This document shows, in pieces, positions 1 through 12,199 of a stretch of 64,000 bases of DNA. Each line of letters begins with the position of its first letter. Within the stretch, counting starts at the first letter, position 1. Below the pieces are notes generated by a model, which was not told the DNA's origin, ran no database searches, and worked only from the letters and a program-made list of their open reading frames with translations. This stretch comes from Xiphias gladius (lineage: Eukaryota; Chordata; Actinopteri; Istiophoriformes; Xiphiidae), in the NCBI RefSeq assembly GCF_016859285.1, contig NC_053417.1, forward strand, positions 13,760,206-13,824,205, written 5' to 3'. The position numbers and the translations under genes are program-made.

Positions 1-782
1 AGCTTTGTAAATGTCTCTTCAATAACAGGAAAGTAAAAATTAAAAGCATAAATCAAATTAGCCAGATGTCCCTCTGTTGCTGACTTCTGAGCTCTTGCCA
101 CATCCTCACTGAAGAGGAAAGTGTCCACACCTGCAGAAAGCAGGAGAACCCCCCATCTTCCACAGCTGTTCTTTAAGAAAACACCCCACCCTTTTCTACA
201 GGTTCAGACTGTCAACATGTTTCTCCTATTTTGCATAGCAAAACCTTTACCAACAACATTGACAGTCTAAAGGAGAATCTGTGGTCTGACTGATGCAACG
301 ATGCCATTCTTGAACTGTCCCTGAAACTGGCACAGAGTACAGACACAGAGGACATAGGACTGCTCACTGAGTGCTCTAATCAGTTCTAAGACAAGAGTTG
401 ACAAAACATCTGCACGCAGATGTCTTCAGGTAAATAACCACAGACTAAACAGCAGATAATTCAAAGTCTGCCACAGCTTCATCCCTTAATTGGGTCGTGC
501 ACAAGGTCTTAGAGCTAAAACAAGAAAATCAGCTTCTTGGTAGAGCAGGTGAATTGTCCAAAAAGTGGGTGAAACAAAAGTCCCACTTCCAAAATAGTTA
601 CACATTTCACTCGACACGTGAAAGAAAGAAAGCAAAAAACTTTCAATTTTGCATTGTGTAAAAGTTTGAAAAAAAGTGTAGTGTCAAAATACACAGTACA
701 TCACATCTGCTGACATCACGGTAACAGTAGATCCATTATACATAGTACACACCAAACACAGTCAGAGCAACACTTGGTAAAA
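1..782. other. Left edge, possible 3' UTR of the small gene
   Basis: No open frame of note. It may be the 3' UTR of the minus-strand small gene, but no AATAAA on minus is visible, so the transcript may end beyond the window. Confidence 0.3.
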
Positions 783-1556
783 TTATTCATCTCCATCTTC
801 TCCATTACTGTTGTCAAATGTAGAGTGTAAAAGTCTTACTAGGCTTGCAGACACTAAAGGTTTACTCTCATAGCGATGACTGGAGGTGAAAAGCCCCGTT
901 TCAGAATCTCCAGCTGATGAGCCCAGATGAACAAGTGTATATTTTAATGCTGACAGAAAGGTTTTGTGAAGTTCTACTGGGGTTAAAGTTAAAGTTAAAA
1001 GGCTAACCAAAAAGATAATCATTTACTTACAAAGCAAAAATATTGGGAGATCTGTCCTGCTTTTTGTGAAAATTATGCATTGATAGCTTCACAGATTAAT
1101 TCTTAAACCGAACTCCTCTTTAGCACGAATTGGCATCGCTACATGGCTCTGCAATTCTGATGAAGTCAAGAAAATAGTGTTACTTCGGTTATTCAAACCT
1201 TATTTTTCCAAGTACCTTTCCCTTGCATGTTATTTTCTTCGTTATTATCCGTCTGCCTGACTATTTCATCCATCAAGATAGCCCCAAAATTCACAACCTG
1301 GAGCCTCCATCTATGACCACAGCCTCACTTCTACACTGCGCTCGAAGGAAAGGCATCAGTCCTGGGCAACTGTGAGATTATGTGGTAAACGCAGGGTGTT
1401 TAGCCGAAAGCTTCTGGCTTAGTCCACGAAGGCATACGCGAAACCATATTACTGTGAGGAGAAAACGGGGAGGTCTTACCGTGTGTAGCTGTGAGCAAGT
1501 TGTTATCTTCACCTCACAGGCCTGTTGCATTGTGCCCCTCACTCAACTCTACACTG
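783..1556 (-). CDS. Unidentified small spliced protein (108 aa)
   Basis: Three coding exons on the minus strand fit together in phase: 1480-1556 (ATG inside it, preceded by ACA), 1216-1297 and 783-976 (stop TGA... read as TAA at the end of the acidic tail). The first acceptor follows a strong pyrimidine tract, and the donors read G|GTAAGA and AG|GTACTT. The predicted protein starts MQQACEVKITTC, has a mid-section FGAILMDEIVRQ and a short hydrophobic/amphipathic stretch FLSALKYTLVHLG, and ends in an acidic tail NSNGEDGDE. There is no signal peptide or obvious transmembrane segment. A 5' noncoding exon probably lies at 1969 to about 2200, with donor CAG|GTATGT, in a CpG-rich stretch. I do not recognise the family. 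Support is phase consistency across two introns and good splice sites; the open frames are short, so a noncoding transcript remains possible. The gene lies directly downstream of LAMTOR5 in the same orientation. Confidence 0.42.
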
Positions 1557-1968
1557 CTGGGAAGGAAAGAAAAGGGTCGTTCAAGCAGATGCGAAAATTC
1601 AGGCACACTGACACTTTAGCGGTGAATTTCGAGAAGATGTCAGCTGGGTGCCATCTGGCAAATTGAGACACAAACCTGCACCGAGGCAATGTAGCTGAAA
1701 AGTTTTAAACCCCCAGATAACTTTTGAGGGTCACAGAGGACAACAGTTTTGGGAGGAACTTTTGTGTTTTGTGCTCTGAGGGAGGAAGGTTTGGTGCGAC
1801 AAAAATTGCCCACCAATAAAAAAAAAAAAAATAAAAAAATAAAAAAAGATTTACAATCAAATCTAAATCTAGCCTGATGCCTTTGTCCAGCCATCTCATA
1901 TTTTAAAAGGTTCATTAGTTGACAGCTACAAACTCTTCAATAAATCTAACGAAAAACGAAGCACATAC

Positions 1969-2330
1969 CTGAAATCTCCCTCTGTCCTCGACGCGCTTCT
2001 GCACCGATTTTAATTAGTTGAATTTGATGAGTAATTTGGGGTTTTCTCGCTGCGGTGCCGTGCGTCCCAGGAAGGCGTGCGCGTGACCAGCGAGGGGCGT
2101 TTGGGCAGGGAGAGATTGCTGCGGGACCTTCTCCTCCGAGGATGACCGTGCCATAACTTTGCCTCTATGAGCGGGTCCCCTTGAGTTGCATCTCACATCT
2201 CAGCCTCAACGTTGCTGGCTGCGCTGAGGAGCCGCAGAGAGCGAAGCCTCCGCCGAGGAGAGCCACGTGACCGAGACGTAGCAGCGAACCCCAGCGCAGG
2301 GCTCAAAAGGAGAGAGAGAGAGAGAGAGAG
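1969..2330 (-). promoter_or_regulatory. CpG-rich promoter and noncoding first exon
   Basis: The stretch is clearly richer in CpG than its surroundings. It contains a good minus-strand splice donor (exon ends at 1969, CAG|GTATGTGC) and is followed upstream by a (GA)n tract at about 2311-2331. No initiating ATG stays open to the donor, so the exon is most likely 5' UTR for the small minus-strand gene. Transcription start inferred only. Confidence 0.4.
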
Positions 2331-2331
2331 A

Positions 2332-3243
2332 GGGGAGAAACGCTCGGCGGGTCAAAACATCTGCCACCGCACACTTTACGCAGGTCTTGGACGAAGGCAG
2401 TGCGCCACCAAGATGCGCTGAGCGGTCAGGCTACTCGGTGGAAAGGCAACCATGTGCTGTGTCGATATACTGGTTTACTGACCAAAAAAAACAAAAAAAA
2501 ACTCTCTGATTCGCATGCCTTCATCCGGAGAGGAGTGAAAATGCCCCCCCGGCGTATGAAAACACTCTGCATACACCCGGCGCTCCACCGTTACCTGTTC
2601 CTACACGCTCCTACAGTCAATATATGTGTAAGATTTTACCGCCATACTTGACTTCAGTGGCTTCAGTTATGATCGCAAACTTTGAAACCTGTTTTTTTTT
2701 TTTTTTTTTTTTCCATTTTTCGGAAGAACGTCAAGCAGCTGCCAAAGAAAATGAATTGGTTAACCATGAAAGACCGAGCAAAGGAGAAATTAATGAATAC
2801 TTAACACAGAAGAGGGCAGCAAAATGTCAAGTTAAAGTTTATTAAGGGTTGTTATTCTGTGCGTGACCGCCTTGGATTGAAGGGTATGGATGTAAACAAA
2901 AAGACGCGCACACACAACATTAACATGGCTGGATACATCATCATTTGGGACCTGTTCTGTACACAGCATCAATAAAATAACATTACTAACGGACTGATGG
3001 GTATCAATTTTTTTATATAAAAGAAAGCATTCAAGCTCCAGTATTCAGTGTGAGAAAAAAAAAAAAGCAAGCACTCTCTGGTTTAAATATGGGACCTGAA
3101 AATACAGAAAAAACACAGCAGACCAAGGAGGAAACCCCAGATTTCTCTTTCTCAAAGTTCATTCAAATTGGGTAATTATACTTAGGTTTTTGTTTGCATG
3201 TATGTTTCTTTACAATAAAACTCCTCAGTGAGTCCCGGTGCCT
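2332..3243. other. Gap between the small gene and LAMTOR5, including the LAMTOR5 3' UTR
   Basis: From about 2830 to 3243 this is probably the LAMTOR5 3' UTR. The remainder holds a T-run near 2692-2712 and no open frame with codon character. Short frames at 2400-2845 look like chance. Confidence 0.4.
2838..2843 (-). terminator. Poly(A) signal of LAMTOR5
   Basis: AATAAA on the minus strand (TTTATT on plus), about 400 bases past the LAMTOR5 stop codon and before the next gene. Confidence 0.45.
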
Positions 3244-6200
3244 TCAAGATGCTATTTTGTGAACTGCTACTGTGATGGTCCCGTGACTCCTCACCAGAAT
3301 GTTTCTACAAATCAAACAAAGACATAAACAATATTGTAAAACAAACATTCATCTGATAAACAATAACTGCCCTGACAAGTATGAGAGATCAGTAAAACCT
3401 GGCAAAGGTTGACAAACACGCTGTTTTAGTGATGTTGCTGAATGGCATGTGTTGGCCATTGACTGACAAATCATATCAACAAGTAGGTCATTTGTGCATT
3501 ATTATTAGTGGTGATGTTTAGTATCATCATCATCGTCATCGTGGGTTTCAGAGTAAATGCTGCTGCATAAATGTTCTATTAAAAGAGAAGAAATAGCTGC
3601 ATAAGATACTGTACAATGGCCTTTAAAACTCTAATTTAGGTCAAACCCACATTGAAATAATTTATTAGTTGAAACAATTCTAATAGCTTTTGTTCACTAA
3701 TAATCAGAAGAGAATAATCACCTCACCAGATGAAACTTGATATTTGTCCCGGTCATTAAGTCATTGATTTACACTTTGTTGAGACATACTGTCACAGCAG
3801 AGCAGCGGGCTCATCTACAGTTTGTGTGGGATCACTATAAAGGTCTAACATTTAAAATGACTTCTTCCCTAACAATCATAAGTATTGTTAGAAGTTGAAG
3901 TCACTCATACCAGTGCAGCAGATGATGTTAAACAGAGTCCAGAAGGTGGCAGCATAGCCACACAAATGGCAATAAAGTCCAGCGCCAAGACTCTTAGCAC
4001 AGTCATTCAATCTTGGGATTCTGGATCTCTTTCAACAGCTTCTTCTAGATTTACTGATCTCCCCAAGTATTCATCAAAACCAGCACAGAAAAACCCCTTA
4101 TACTTACTGGAAGCAAGAAAGGGGGGGGGCGGTGCAAGTCAGTCAAGCAAAAAAGACAAAAGGTTGTGTCAGTGCTCACCCTGACTCAGACTCCAAGCAC
4201 ACAGTTGGAGTGTCTGTTGGGTCTCTGGTGAGAGCTGCAGCTTGTTTGGCGAGAACTGACACAACACCGCCATGTTCATCAGACAGGGAGCCACGGCCTG
4301 GTGATTGTGAAATACAAAGGAATGCCACTGAGCAGTATTGAGGAAACATCAAACCTGATTAAACTTTCTCGTGGGTTGATTGAACAGCATTCACCTCATT
4401 TGCAACTTCTGTCTGTTTCTCTCCAAAGCTGAAAGCTACATTTAACATTTGAGAGGTCAAATCAATATGTTTTTGATTTTATCACGTTCTGCGATAATCC
4501 AGTTTGATCAGGACATTACCGTCTGAGCTGCCTGCATTTTCTTGTTCTGGATGGGTGGTGGATGAAATCAAAGTTGTATGTCCATGTAAGTAGCTGGTGT
4601 TGTTGGACAGGATATGTATTGCACTTATACTTTGTGGTTTATGTGACCAAATGCACCTCTGACGACAAGTGGTAGTTTAGGTGTTAGCTCCTCAGTGCAT
4701 ACTGGGTTCATTTATGGTTTTAATGTCTCGCCTCAAATGTGATCAGATCATTCAGGACAGGTATTTGCAAGTGGAAAGAATCCTAAAACAAGAACAGGGT
4801 CATAAAACAATTAATTTGGTGGTGTTCAGTACTGCACAGAAGAAGGTGGGTATCCAGATTTTGGTTGGTAGTGACACAAGCATATGTTGTACCTGACATT
4901 GTTACTTATTGTTAGTGATGCTTGCAAATAACCTCACGCTATTTGTTATCAGCAAGTCAAGCATTTTGCTTGTAATTTCCAGTAACATGTAATTATTAAC
5001 TTTGCAAATATGATTAACCTCAGACTGCTTATGACCCAGTTTGACCCAACAGGATGGCTAGCAATTTGTTTGTGTTATACGATTTAGAAATCGTATAATT
5101 TTACTTTACTTTAAAATTTTCCATTTTAAAGATTTGTCGATGGGTTTGGGGTGATTATTAGGGAACTAACAATACTTTAATTACAATTTTTTTCAGTTGC
5201 TTTGGAACATTTTTCAAATGAACACATTGTGTTAAATGCTCAAATCCAAAGCTCATTTTCTCACAGCAGTATATGCATTTCTTGTTGCTTTCTTACAGAA
5301 TTCAAATGTGTTAGTACCGTGACCTATCTTCTGAGATCAAAATGGTTTACACTAGTTCTCTATTGATCCGCATTACTCTCAGACAAGTTTATCAACACGC
5401 TCATTGTGTGAATCCTCACATGCATAATATTGTAGCCAACTGTCATAACCATTCGAGCACAGTATACATTTTTCATAGGTTTCAGTAATCTAGTATTGTC
5501 ATGAAAAAAACTAATAACATGAATATTTAATGTAATTTCAACTACAGTAGTAACATGTTAATCCTTAAATTTTAGTGCAGTGTATCACATGTTGTCAAAC
5601 TTAGTTTACTGGTGGAACTCCTCAACTATCACTTCTCAAGCACATTTAATAATAACTTCTCGAAAGGGGGTGAAAATTGGGTTTTATGTAGGTACCACAG
5701 TTACTGACTATGGACCACACAGTGATTGCAGAGGGACAGACAGGCCGCTCATACAGAAGGGATGATGTGACAGTTACTGTACTTGATTTGTTTGGTGAGA
5801 GTCAGAGGTAAACACAGAGGACAATACAGAGGGCCGACAGACTAAACCTGCTGCCTCTGAGGACGTCACAGCACGTGTGAGAGAGGATTTCATCATGCCA
5901 AGAGATGGTCTTCTCATTGTAAGAGAAAATATCAGATAAAAAAATGTTGTGAGCAGATAGACATAAGTGTTTGAATGGCCAATTACATGTTGGAGGGGAT
6001 TTACATTTTGTTTTTCTTTCTTTTGCCTAACAGTTCCTATTTGCAGGAATAAGTTAAATTGAGACATTTATTTTATTATTTTATTTGAGACAATCGTTGT
6101 GTTTTTACTATACCTAAATTATTCTATTTTCAGTTCAACATTACTGTTACATATAAGGTGCTTACTTTGAATAGGGCATATGCCGGAAAGGTGAAGACTG

Positions 6201-7308
6201 ACTGCCTTATCCTGGACAAATGAAGTGTTGTGCTGCTCAGTATAGAATGATGTGGTTCTGGAACTTGATGTTTTGAAACTTGTGAAAGTTTCAACAAATG
6301 TCCTTAAACAACGGAAAAAAACTGTGAACATGTCACATTAAGTTATTAAATATTGGACTAATGATGACTCATGGTTGTATAAAACAACATAACCAGTCTG
6401 TTGTTTGTGCTATTCATGTGTGGAAAACCAGTGGTGGGAAGTAACTATGTATGTTTTACTCAAGTACTGTACTTAAGTACAATTTTGAGGTACTTTTCCA
6501 CCTCTACTCCACTACTCCATGAGGCACATTTGTACTTTTTTCTTCACTACATGTCTTAACAGTAGTTACTAGTTGCTTTGCGGACTCAGATTAGAAATAC
6601 AAAATATAATCAATTAATAAAGTATGATGTATCATTTTAGGTTAAGATAACACTTGACTGATTCTTGGAGGAAAAGTCAACTGCTACTCATCTATATAAA
6701 ATGTTAAAGTAATTCAAATAAGCCCAACTTTTACCTGCTGCAACATTAAAGTGATCAGAAATCATTTTGATCTAATAATATTTTATATATAATTTCGAAA
6801 TAGGACTTTCTGCATGAGTACTATTACTTTTGGTACTTTAAGTACACATGGCGCTACTACTTCTGTATTGTAAATGCATGGCTTTTACTTGTAACAGAGT
6901 ATTTCTACACTTTGGTATTGCTACTTTTACTTAAAAGATCGGAGTTCTTTTTCATCTTACAGGTGCAAACGACAGTTCACTTAAAGCTTCCGCTTCATTA
7001 ATTTCCTGACATATGATTTTACGCTTCCTTCGTTCAGAGGTCAGTTTGGTGTGAATACATTTGAGAAGCACTTTCCTTTAAAGCTCATATAGAACAAGTA
7101 TGTAGCTCGGTGTTTTCTTACAGCCCAGGTTGTGTCCTTGTTGGTCCGTGCATAGCACACCGACAACTGCTGGGTTCTTCATGCTGCCAAAAACACACAC
7201 AAGGAGCGAAAAGTCGTCTTTAACGTGCCAACATTTTACACACGACCACAAGCACAGTCTGTTAGTAACTTACGTATCATCCAGATGCTGTTCGAGGGTC
7301 GACTCCAT
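3244..7308 (-). CDS. lamtor5: LAMTOR5 (HBXIP), Ragulator subunit
   Basis: Four coding exons on the minus strand: 7274-7308, 7122-7183, 4180-4297 and 3244-3304, total 91 residues, the same length as the human protein as I recall it. Exon 1 encodes [12 protein letters not shown], exon 2 [12 protein letters not shown] then DQQGHNLG, exon 3 [11 protein letters not shown] and [10 protein letters not shown], exon 4 [19 protein letters not shown]. These match human LAMTOR5 closely. All junctions are GT-AG and in phase (2, 1, 2). LAMTOR5 is a roadblock-fold subunit of the pentameric Ragulator complex, which tethers Rag GTPases to the lysosome surface for amino-acid sensing by mTORC1. Intron 2 is long (about 2.8 kb) and carries a dispersed repeat. 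PROK1 lies upstream in divergent orientation, matching the order I recall for human 1p13. Confidence 0.95.
6430..6955. repeat. Dispersed teleost repeat, TACTTAAGTAC family, copy 1
   Basis: Begins with a CCAGTGGTGGGAAGTAACTA-type end, then the palindromic core ACTGTACTTAAGTAC and the phrase TTTTGAGGTACTTTTCCACC. It ends with a related inverted arm (GCTACTTTTACTTAAAAGATC). Structure suggests a nonautonomous DNA element (MITE-like). It lies in LAMTOR5 intron 2, and two more copies lie in this window. Confidence 0.6.
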
Positions 7309-7450
7309 GATTAACAGGAGTAAATAACTTGAGAAACTCAATTTTTATTTATGAAGATTTTGTCGTTATGGTCGTCTGCTTCCTCAAAGCTTCCGGCTAG
7401 AGTCACCTGACCGTCAGCTGACCGTCACAAGCGCTATGGGTCCCCGTGAG
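7309..7450 (-). promoter_or_regulatory. LAMTOR5 promoter region
   Basis: Directly upstream of the LAMTOR5 ATG, this stretch is locally GC/CpG-rich. It holds an ETS-type core (CCGGAAG on minus, 7390-7396) and an E-box-like GTCACCTGAC at 7402-7411. The latter resembles the TFEB CLEAR motif but has CACCTG where CACGTG is expected. Start site not determined. Confidence 0.4.
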
Positions 7451-10003
7451 GACCACACGGCGTGCTATACAAGGTAGACCAAACGTGACGCTTGAGACTG
7501 CTGTATCACACTTAGGCATGTGTATATGATGTAGTATTTTAATCTGGGTACGATGTTTACTTGTATGTATATAAAATACTTTTATGTATATAAAATGCAA
7601 TAGATAGATAGATATATAGATAGATAGATTTATTTCAAGAACTCTTCAAGCTACATTTACTAATTGGGTAGTGTTAATAGTGTATATATCCTACTGCGAT
7701 TTCATATCCTGCGCTCAGCATTTGATATATAAGCTTAATATACAGTAGAGGCAATTATTATTCCTGGCTTCTTCTAAGTGGCTAGGTCACTTAAATCGTT
7801 TTTTTAAGTGGATTGTTGTGTAATGTAACCCTGCCTCTCTTAATTTCATTTTTCATACGTCACTCTATTCAATCCACAGCCACAGTGAGAATTGGATTTT
7901 GAATATCAGGAATATATTTATGAATATAACATAAGATTACTTGAGTTATGTTTTCCCCTAATCTTTATTAATAGTATAGCTTCCACTTTGTTTTCAATGA
8001 CTGCACAATCAGGTGATTAACAAATAAGTTGAGGTTGCCTAAAACAGCTCCAGTTTCACATTTTCCTCAGTCATATTTTACTTTCTTTTTGAAACTCAGA
8101 TTTTATCACTGAGAACGGATATCATATCTAGGAACAAATTCATCTCCATGATCCCAATCATAACAGAATGGTGCAAACATTATTCAGCATGATAAACACT
8201 TAAAACATTTAGCAACATAATGTGAACTTTACCAATGTATGTTCTTTATTGAACATAAAAAATGGTATTAATATTACGACAATAGAGCAGGAGCCTTGTT
8301 TCTCACAGCCTTTTGTTGATGGATTTTGTTAATGTTTGATTAGCTGCGGGCCATTGCCTTGGCTCACCTCCCTGCATGATTTCTGCTGCCTGTCCAAAGA
8401 CGGTGAGGCTTCAGTGCTCCTGCTGACAAGGCAGAAATGGGTGAATGTAATTATGTGGCAGATGCATTGGAGGAATCCATCACCTGTGCAGCAGCAGGGT
8501 AATGTTATGCTGACCAACCCATGGGGTACGCCCCCTTCTATCGTTCCCTCTCCCCTTCTTTCACTCATATTACTCTTCTCAGAGCTTAAATCAGCAGAGC
8601 CCGGGCGCTTCCGCTGACAACCTGCTGCCCATCACTGTCCGAGCATGCACGTAGGCAAACACACGTACAAGTGCAAGTTTATGCATGTGGAATAATTCTC
8701 AATATCCACATACACGTGATATCTTCTTCTTCACAAGTACACACACATACACGCACAAATAAGGAATCTTTAATCTTGTATCAAGGAAGGTTTGCATAAA
8801 CACTAGATCCCATTATTTGTTCCATGTGGCCACTTTACAACCACAGTAAATCTGCAGATGAGCTAAACCCCAAATAGAGATGTGACTCAGAGTCCGTGTA
8901 TCATCACACTGCCATACACTGTATAATTCAGGGATATCAGGAGTCATTATTCATACTCTGGTATCAATTTAGTGACACTACAGCTTAATAAGCGCTGCCT
9001 GTGAGGTGTAGTAAGAGGCAGTCTCCTCCAAATTCTTTTTGCAGTATTAAACTTTTAGCAGTATGATTCATTCATTTAACAGATTTTGGCAAGAAGTAAC
9101 ACATTTTACTGGTTAAATTGATGTTGAAGATACACACTAAAGAGATCCTTAACATCATACACCTAACAGCAATTCAAGCGTAGCTTATGTGACAAAGCAG
9201 TTTCGTTTGAAACCTTATAGGTCTTATTCTCTCAGTTTGGATAAACTGGTGATGTACTGCTAAGGTTGATGACGGCTGTCACAGTACATGGCATCATGGC
9301 GCACATATCCTATAATAAAATAAGGAATATCACTTTCCAGCCTATAAATGCTTTACATGAAGCCCAGTCTATGAGTCAGCCAGTGGTAATTCCTGTAAAC
9401 TTGTTATATGGCTATGATGTTGATTTGTTGTGTCCTTGCTGCCTCAAACTAACAAATAATTCAGGATTTTAAAGCACCCTTTACCCTTTTCTCCCAAAGA
9501 GGTGCCAGTTTCATTTTAGTTCATATGAATGCCATCAGTTGTGCAGTAGTCTTAGATATATATTTTTATGTTAGTTTGAACCACTTGAGTCATGGAAACT
9601 CTGTCAGTTTCTGCCTTGAGCAGATGGTCAAACCCTACAGTGCATAACAGGCAAAGATCTACAAGTAGAGAGGGCTACAGTGACCCTGCATCAGCCATCA
9701 TCTGGATGAGTAAGATGACGAAGCGTCTGAGGAGACTGTCAGAGAGGGCGTGGGGAGATCGCAGATGTGGGGAGGGAGGGGGGGGGGGTGTTGGGTTGGG
9801 GTCGGAGGTGGATAAAGAGAGGGAGAGAGTGTGGCTCCAACCCCACCATCCCCCCACCCACCCCCACCCCCTCCGAGGAGTTCTGTGAACCTTCATGACT
9901 GACTGGAGAGTCGGGGATCCAGTGTGAGGAGCCGGTGGGTCCTTTAACAGCTGTTGTCCAGAGTTGAGGGTGTAGAGAGAGTCCAGTTCTCCTTTGTGCT
10001 GTC
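7451..10003. other. Intergenic between divergent LAMTOR5 and PROK1
   Basis: No supportable gene. The stretch 8335-8600 is less AT-rich than its flanks and free of obvious repeats, so it is a candidate conserved noncoding element. Purine- and pyrimidine-rich tracts at 9765-9875 lie shortly upstream of the PROK1 start and may belong to its promoter or 5' UTR. Confidence 0.35.
7600..7632. repeat. GATA microsatellite
   Basis: Imperfect (GATA)n run, interrupted once. Confidence 0.7.
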
Positions 10004-11369
10004 ATGGGCTCTACGGTGGTGCTGCTGTCCTTCCTTCTGGTGTCTTTGAGCTGGTCCAGAGGAGCCGTCATCACGGGAGTAAGTGACAGGTTTCTGGTTC
10101 TGCTGCACACTGTTAAGTCTGTTATTCTATCAGGTTTTACATTAATGTCTAATCAGTTTTTAGAGGAGTGTCTAATTCCTCTAAATGACTAATTACTCTT
10201 CTTAAAGAGTCTGTCTAATTAGATTTTACAGTTATGATCTCTTTCTGTAATTGTCTATTTTCTTTTTTTGTAAAGTGTATTGAGACACTATCTGATTTTA
10301 CACTCAAAATAAAATTACTTACCTATTTAGTATGGCTGCAACTAACAATTATTATTATTATTGGATAGTCTGTTCATTATTTTTTCATTTAATCAAACAG
10401 TCAAGTTATTCGATAACATGTAAAATAGTGACAAATGCTTATTGTGGGTTTCCTGAAACTCAGATGACGTCTTAAAATTTCTTTTTTTGTCTGATCAGCA
10501 GTCCAAAACCCAAAGACATTAAATTTACAACTATATAAAACAGAGTAAACAGCAATTCTTCATATTTTAGAAGCTGGTGCCAACAAATGTTTGGAATTTT
10601 TGCTTGATAAAGGAAATTGTTGGCAAATGACGGATTAATTGACAGATTGTTTCAGTCTACAACGGGAAGTGTGATGCACTTTCACTCAAAACTTCTATAT
10701 ACAGTCTATTTTAATACAACTAGCCCTTGACTTTTGATTTTTGCTTTGATTTCATATTTTTCAAATTGCAAATTTGCATAAAGGATATTTTAATACAAAA
10801 GGAACAGCTCACTATGGTGGACAATTTTGTAAAATTTGATTACACATGACTGACGAGAGACCACATCCTCCTCCACTTCAAGTCCACTGGAAAAACGAGA
10901 GGAAATTATCTCAGTCCTCTGATTGATATTCATTTTTAAATGGATTAGGGAGATGACAAGCAATGGATAAAATGGCTTTGACTGTACAACCATGAGAGGG
11001 TATCTCTATTACAATAAATAAAAATGAAATAGATTGAAACATAAAAGGGCATCTCTATTAGCATAAATAAAAATAAAACTGATTGACTGACATCAAAAGA
11101 ACTCCCCTCCTCTCTGTCTCTCTACCTCTTTTGTTCCTTTCTGTCTGTACCTGTACCACCTCATCTCTCTCTGTCTGTCCTGCAGGCCTGTGAGAGAGAC
11201 GTGCAGTGTGGGTTTGGTCTTTGCTGTGCTGTCAGTCTGTGGCTGAGAGGTCTGAGGATGTGCGTCCCAAGAGGTGTGGAGGGCGATGAATGCCACCCCT
11301 TCAGCCACAAGGTGGGGAGAAATGCTATGTTACTAATCTGCATCTATCCAACCTGCATCACGCTCTCTG

Positions 11370-11404
<35 letters not shown>

Positions 11405-11831
11405 CACACACACTTGTTCTCTGCGTTAGTGGAAATGCAGATTACATCAAGTGCTGGCAGGTTGGCTGAAGCTTTAGAAAAGCTGCTGATAACTGCAGGG
11501 GCTATTGATTTTCTCCACAGTGAACCGGCCAATCAGAGCCATACATCACTTTGATCATCTGGCGATGGCAACAGTTAGTTCTGCTAAAACCACATCTGTC
11601 TCTGAATTCAGACTTTTAAAGAGTAGCTTTTTAAGACCTACAGCTCCACTCCACAGATGATGAGGGATGAAGTGTCAGATTATTTCCCCTCCCTTTTTTC
11701 CCCACTTTCAGGTGCCCTATCCAGGGAAAAGGCAACATCACACCTGCCCCTGTCTCCCACACTTGGTGTGCACCAGATACGCTGATAGCAAGTATAGATG
11801 TACTGATGACTTCAAAAACATGGACTTTTAA
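10004..11831 (+). CDS. prok1: Prokineticin 1
   Basis: Three coding exons: 10004-10078, 11186-11311 and 11712-11831, all phase 0, total 106 residues. A 20-residue signal peptide ([20 protein letters not shown]) precedes the invariant mature N-terminus [14 protein letters not shown], which prokineticins need to activate their receptors. The mature chain is 86 residues with ten cysteines in the AVIT/colipase-like spacing: CERDVQC, CC, RMC, EC, CPC, VC and RC. The ending KYRC...DFKNMDF matches PROK1 (human ends in KNINF) rather than PROK2, and the 86-residue mature length also fits PROK1. The product is a secreted ligand for PROKR1/2, Gq-coupled receptors acting in gut motility, angiogenesis and neuroendocrine signalling. 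Intron 1 carries a MITE-like repeat; intron 2 carries a (CA)n run. Confidence 0.96.
10331..10663. repeat. MITE-like dispersed repeat in PROK1 intron 1
   Basis: The copy starts ATGGCTGCAACTAACAATTA, contains CAGTCCAAAACCCAAAGACA and AGAAGCTGGTGCCAACAAAT, and ends GACAGATTGTTTCAGTCTAC. I recognise this as a widespread teleost nonautonomous DNA element with TGCAACTAAC / GTTTCAG ends. The copy is diverged and noncoding. Confidence 0.6.
11373..11412. repeat. (CA)n microsatellite in PROK1 intron 2
   Basis: About 20 CA units with one ATG interruption, starting 60 bases after the exon 2 donor. Confidence 0.85.
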
Positions 11832-12193
11832 TGGATGCCCAAACATTCAGATGAAGAAGAACACAGCAGAAACAACATTTCAGAGTGAAGACTTGAACAG
11901 GCTGTGGATCAGAAACACATATTTCATCTTCACTGACTGTATTCTTCATTTGTGTATCCTATGCACTATAATATATAGTTTGTATAATATCAATGCACAC
12001 AACGAAGGTGGGAAAAGAGATGTCAAGACCATGTAACCATCTAACAAGAGCCACAGTAGACTTCAGACACTTTTTACTAAATGAAAACAAGGTTCCTTGG
12101 GAAGCTACTTGTGAATCATTAAAACATTTGCTGTTTTTTTTTAATGTTCATTTTGTGTTAATTTATCAAGAGAAATGTATAAATATGATTGTC

Positions 12194-12199
12194 AATAAA
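12194..12199 (+). terminator. PROK1 poly(A) signal
   Basis: AATAAA about 360 bases past the PROK1 stop, which gives a plausible 3' UTR. Confidence 0.6.

Noticed and set aside
1452-1479. A 28-base GT...AG segment that looks like a tiny intron in the small gene
   Set aside because: Too short for vertebrate splicing. The 182-base intron ending at 1298 uses the same donor and keeps the frame.
3885-4184. Plus-strand 99-codon frame and an opposing frame ending at 4060
   Set aside because: They overlap the LAMTOR5 intron and exon on the other strand. The real LAMTOR5 last exon is at 3244-3304, so these are chance frames.
5580-6067. Coding-like stretches in LAMTOR5 intron 2 on both strands
   Set aside because: Fragments such as [16 protein letters not shown] read well for short runs, but I found no consistent splice-joined frame and recognise no family.
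9592-10110. 98- and 123-codon frames upstream of PROK1
   Set aside because: They run through purine/pyrimidine tracts and antisense to PROK1 exon 1, with no family match or splice support.
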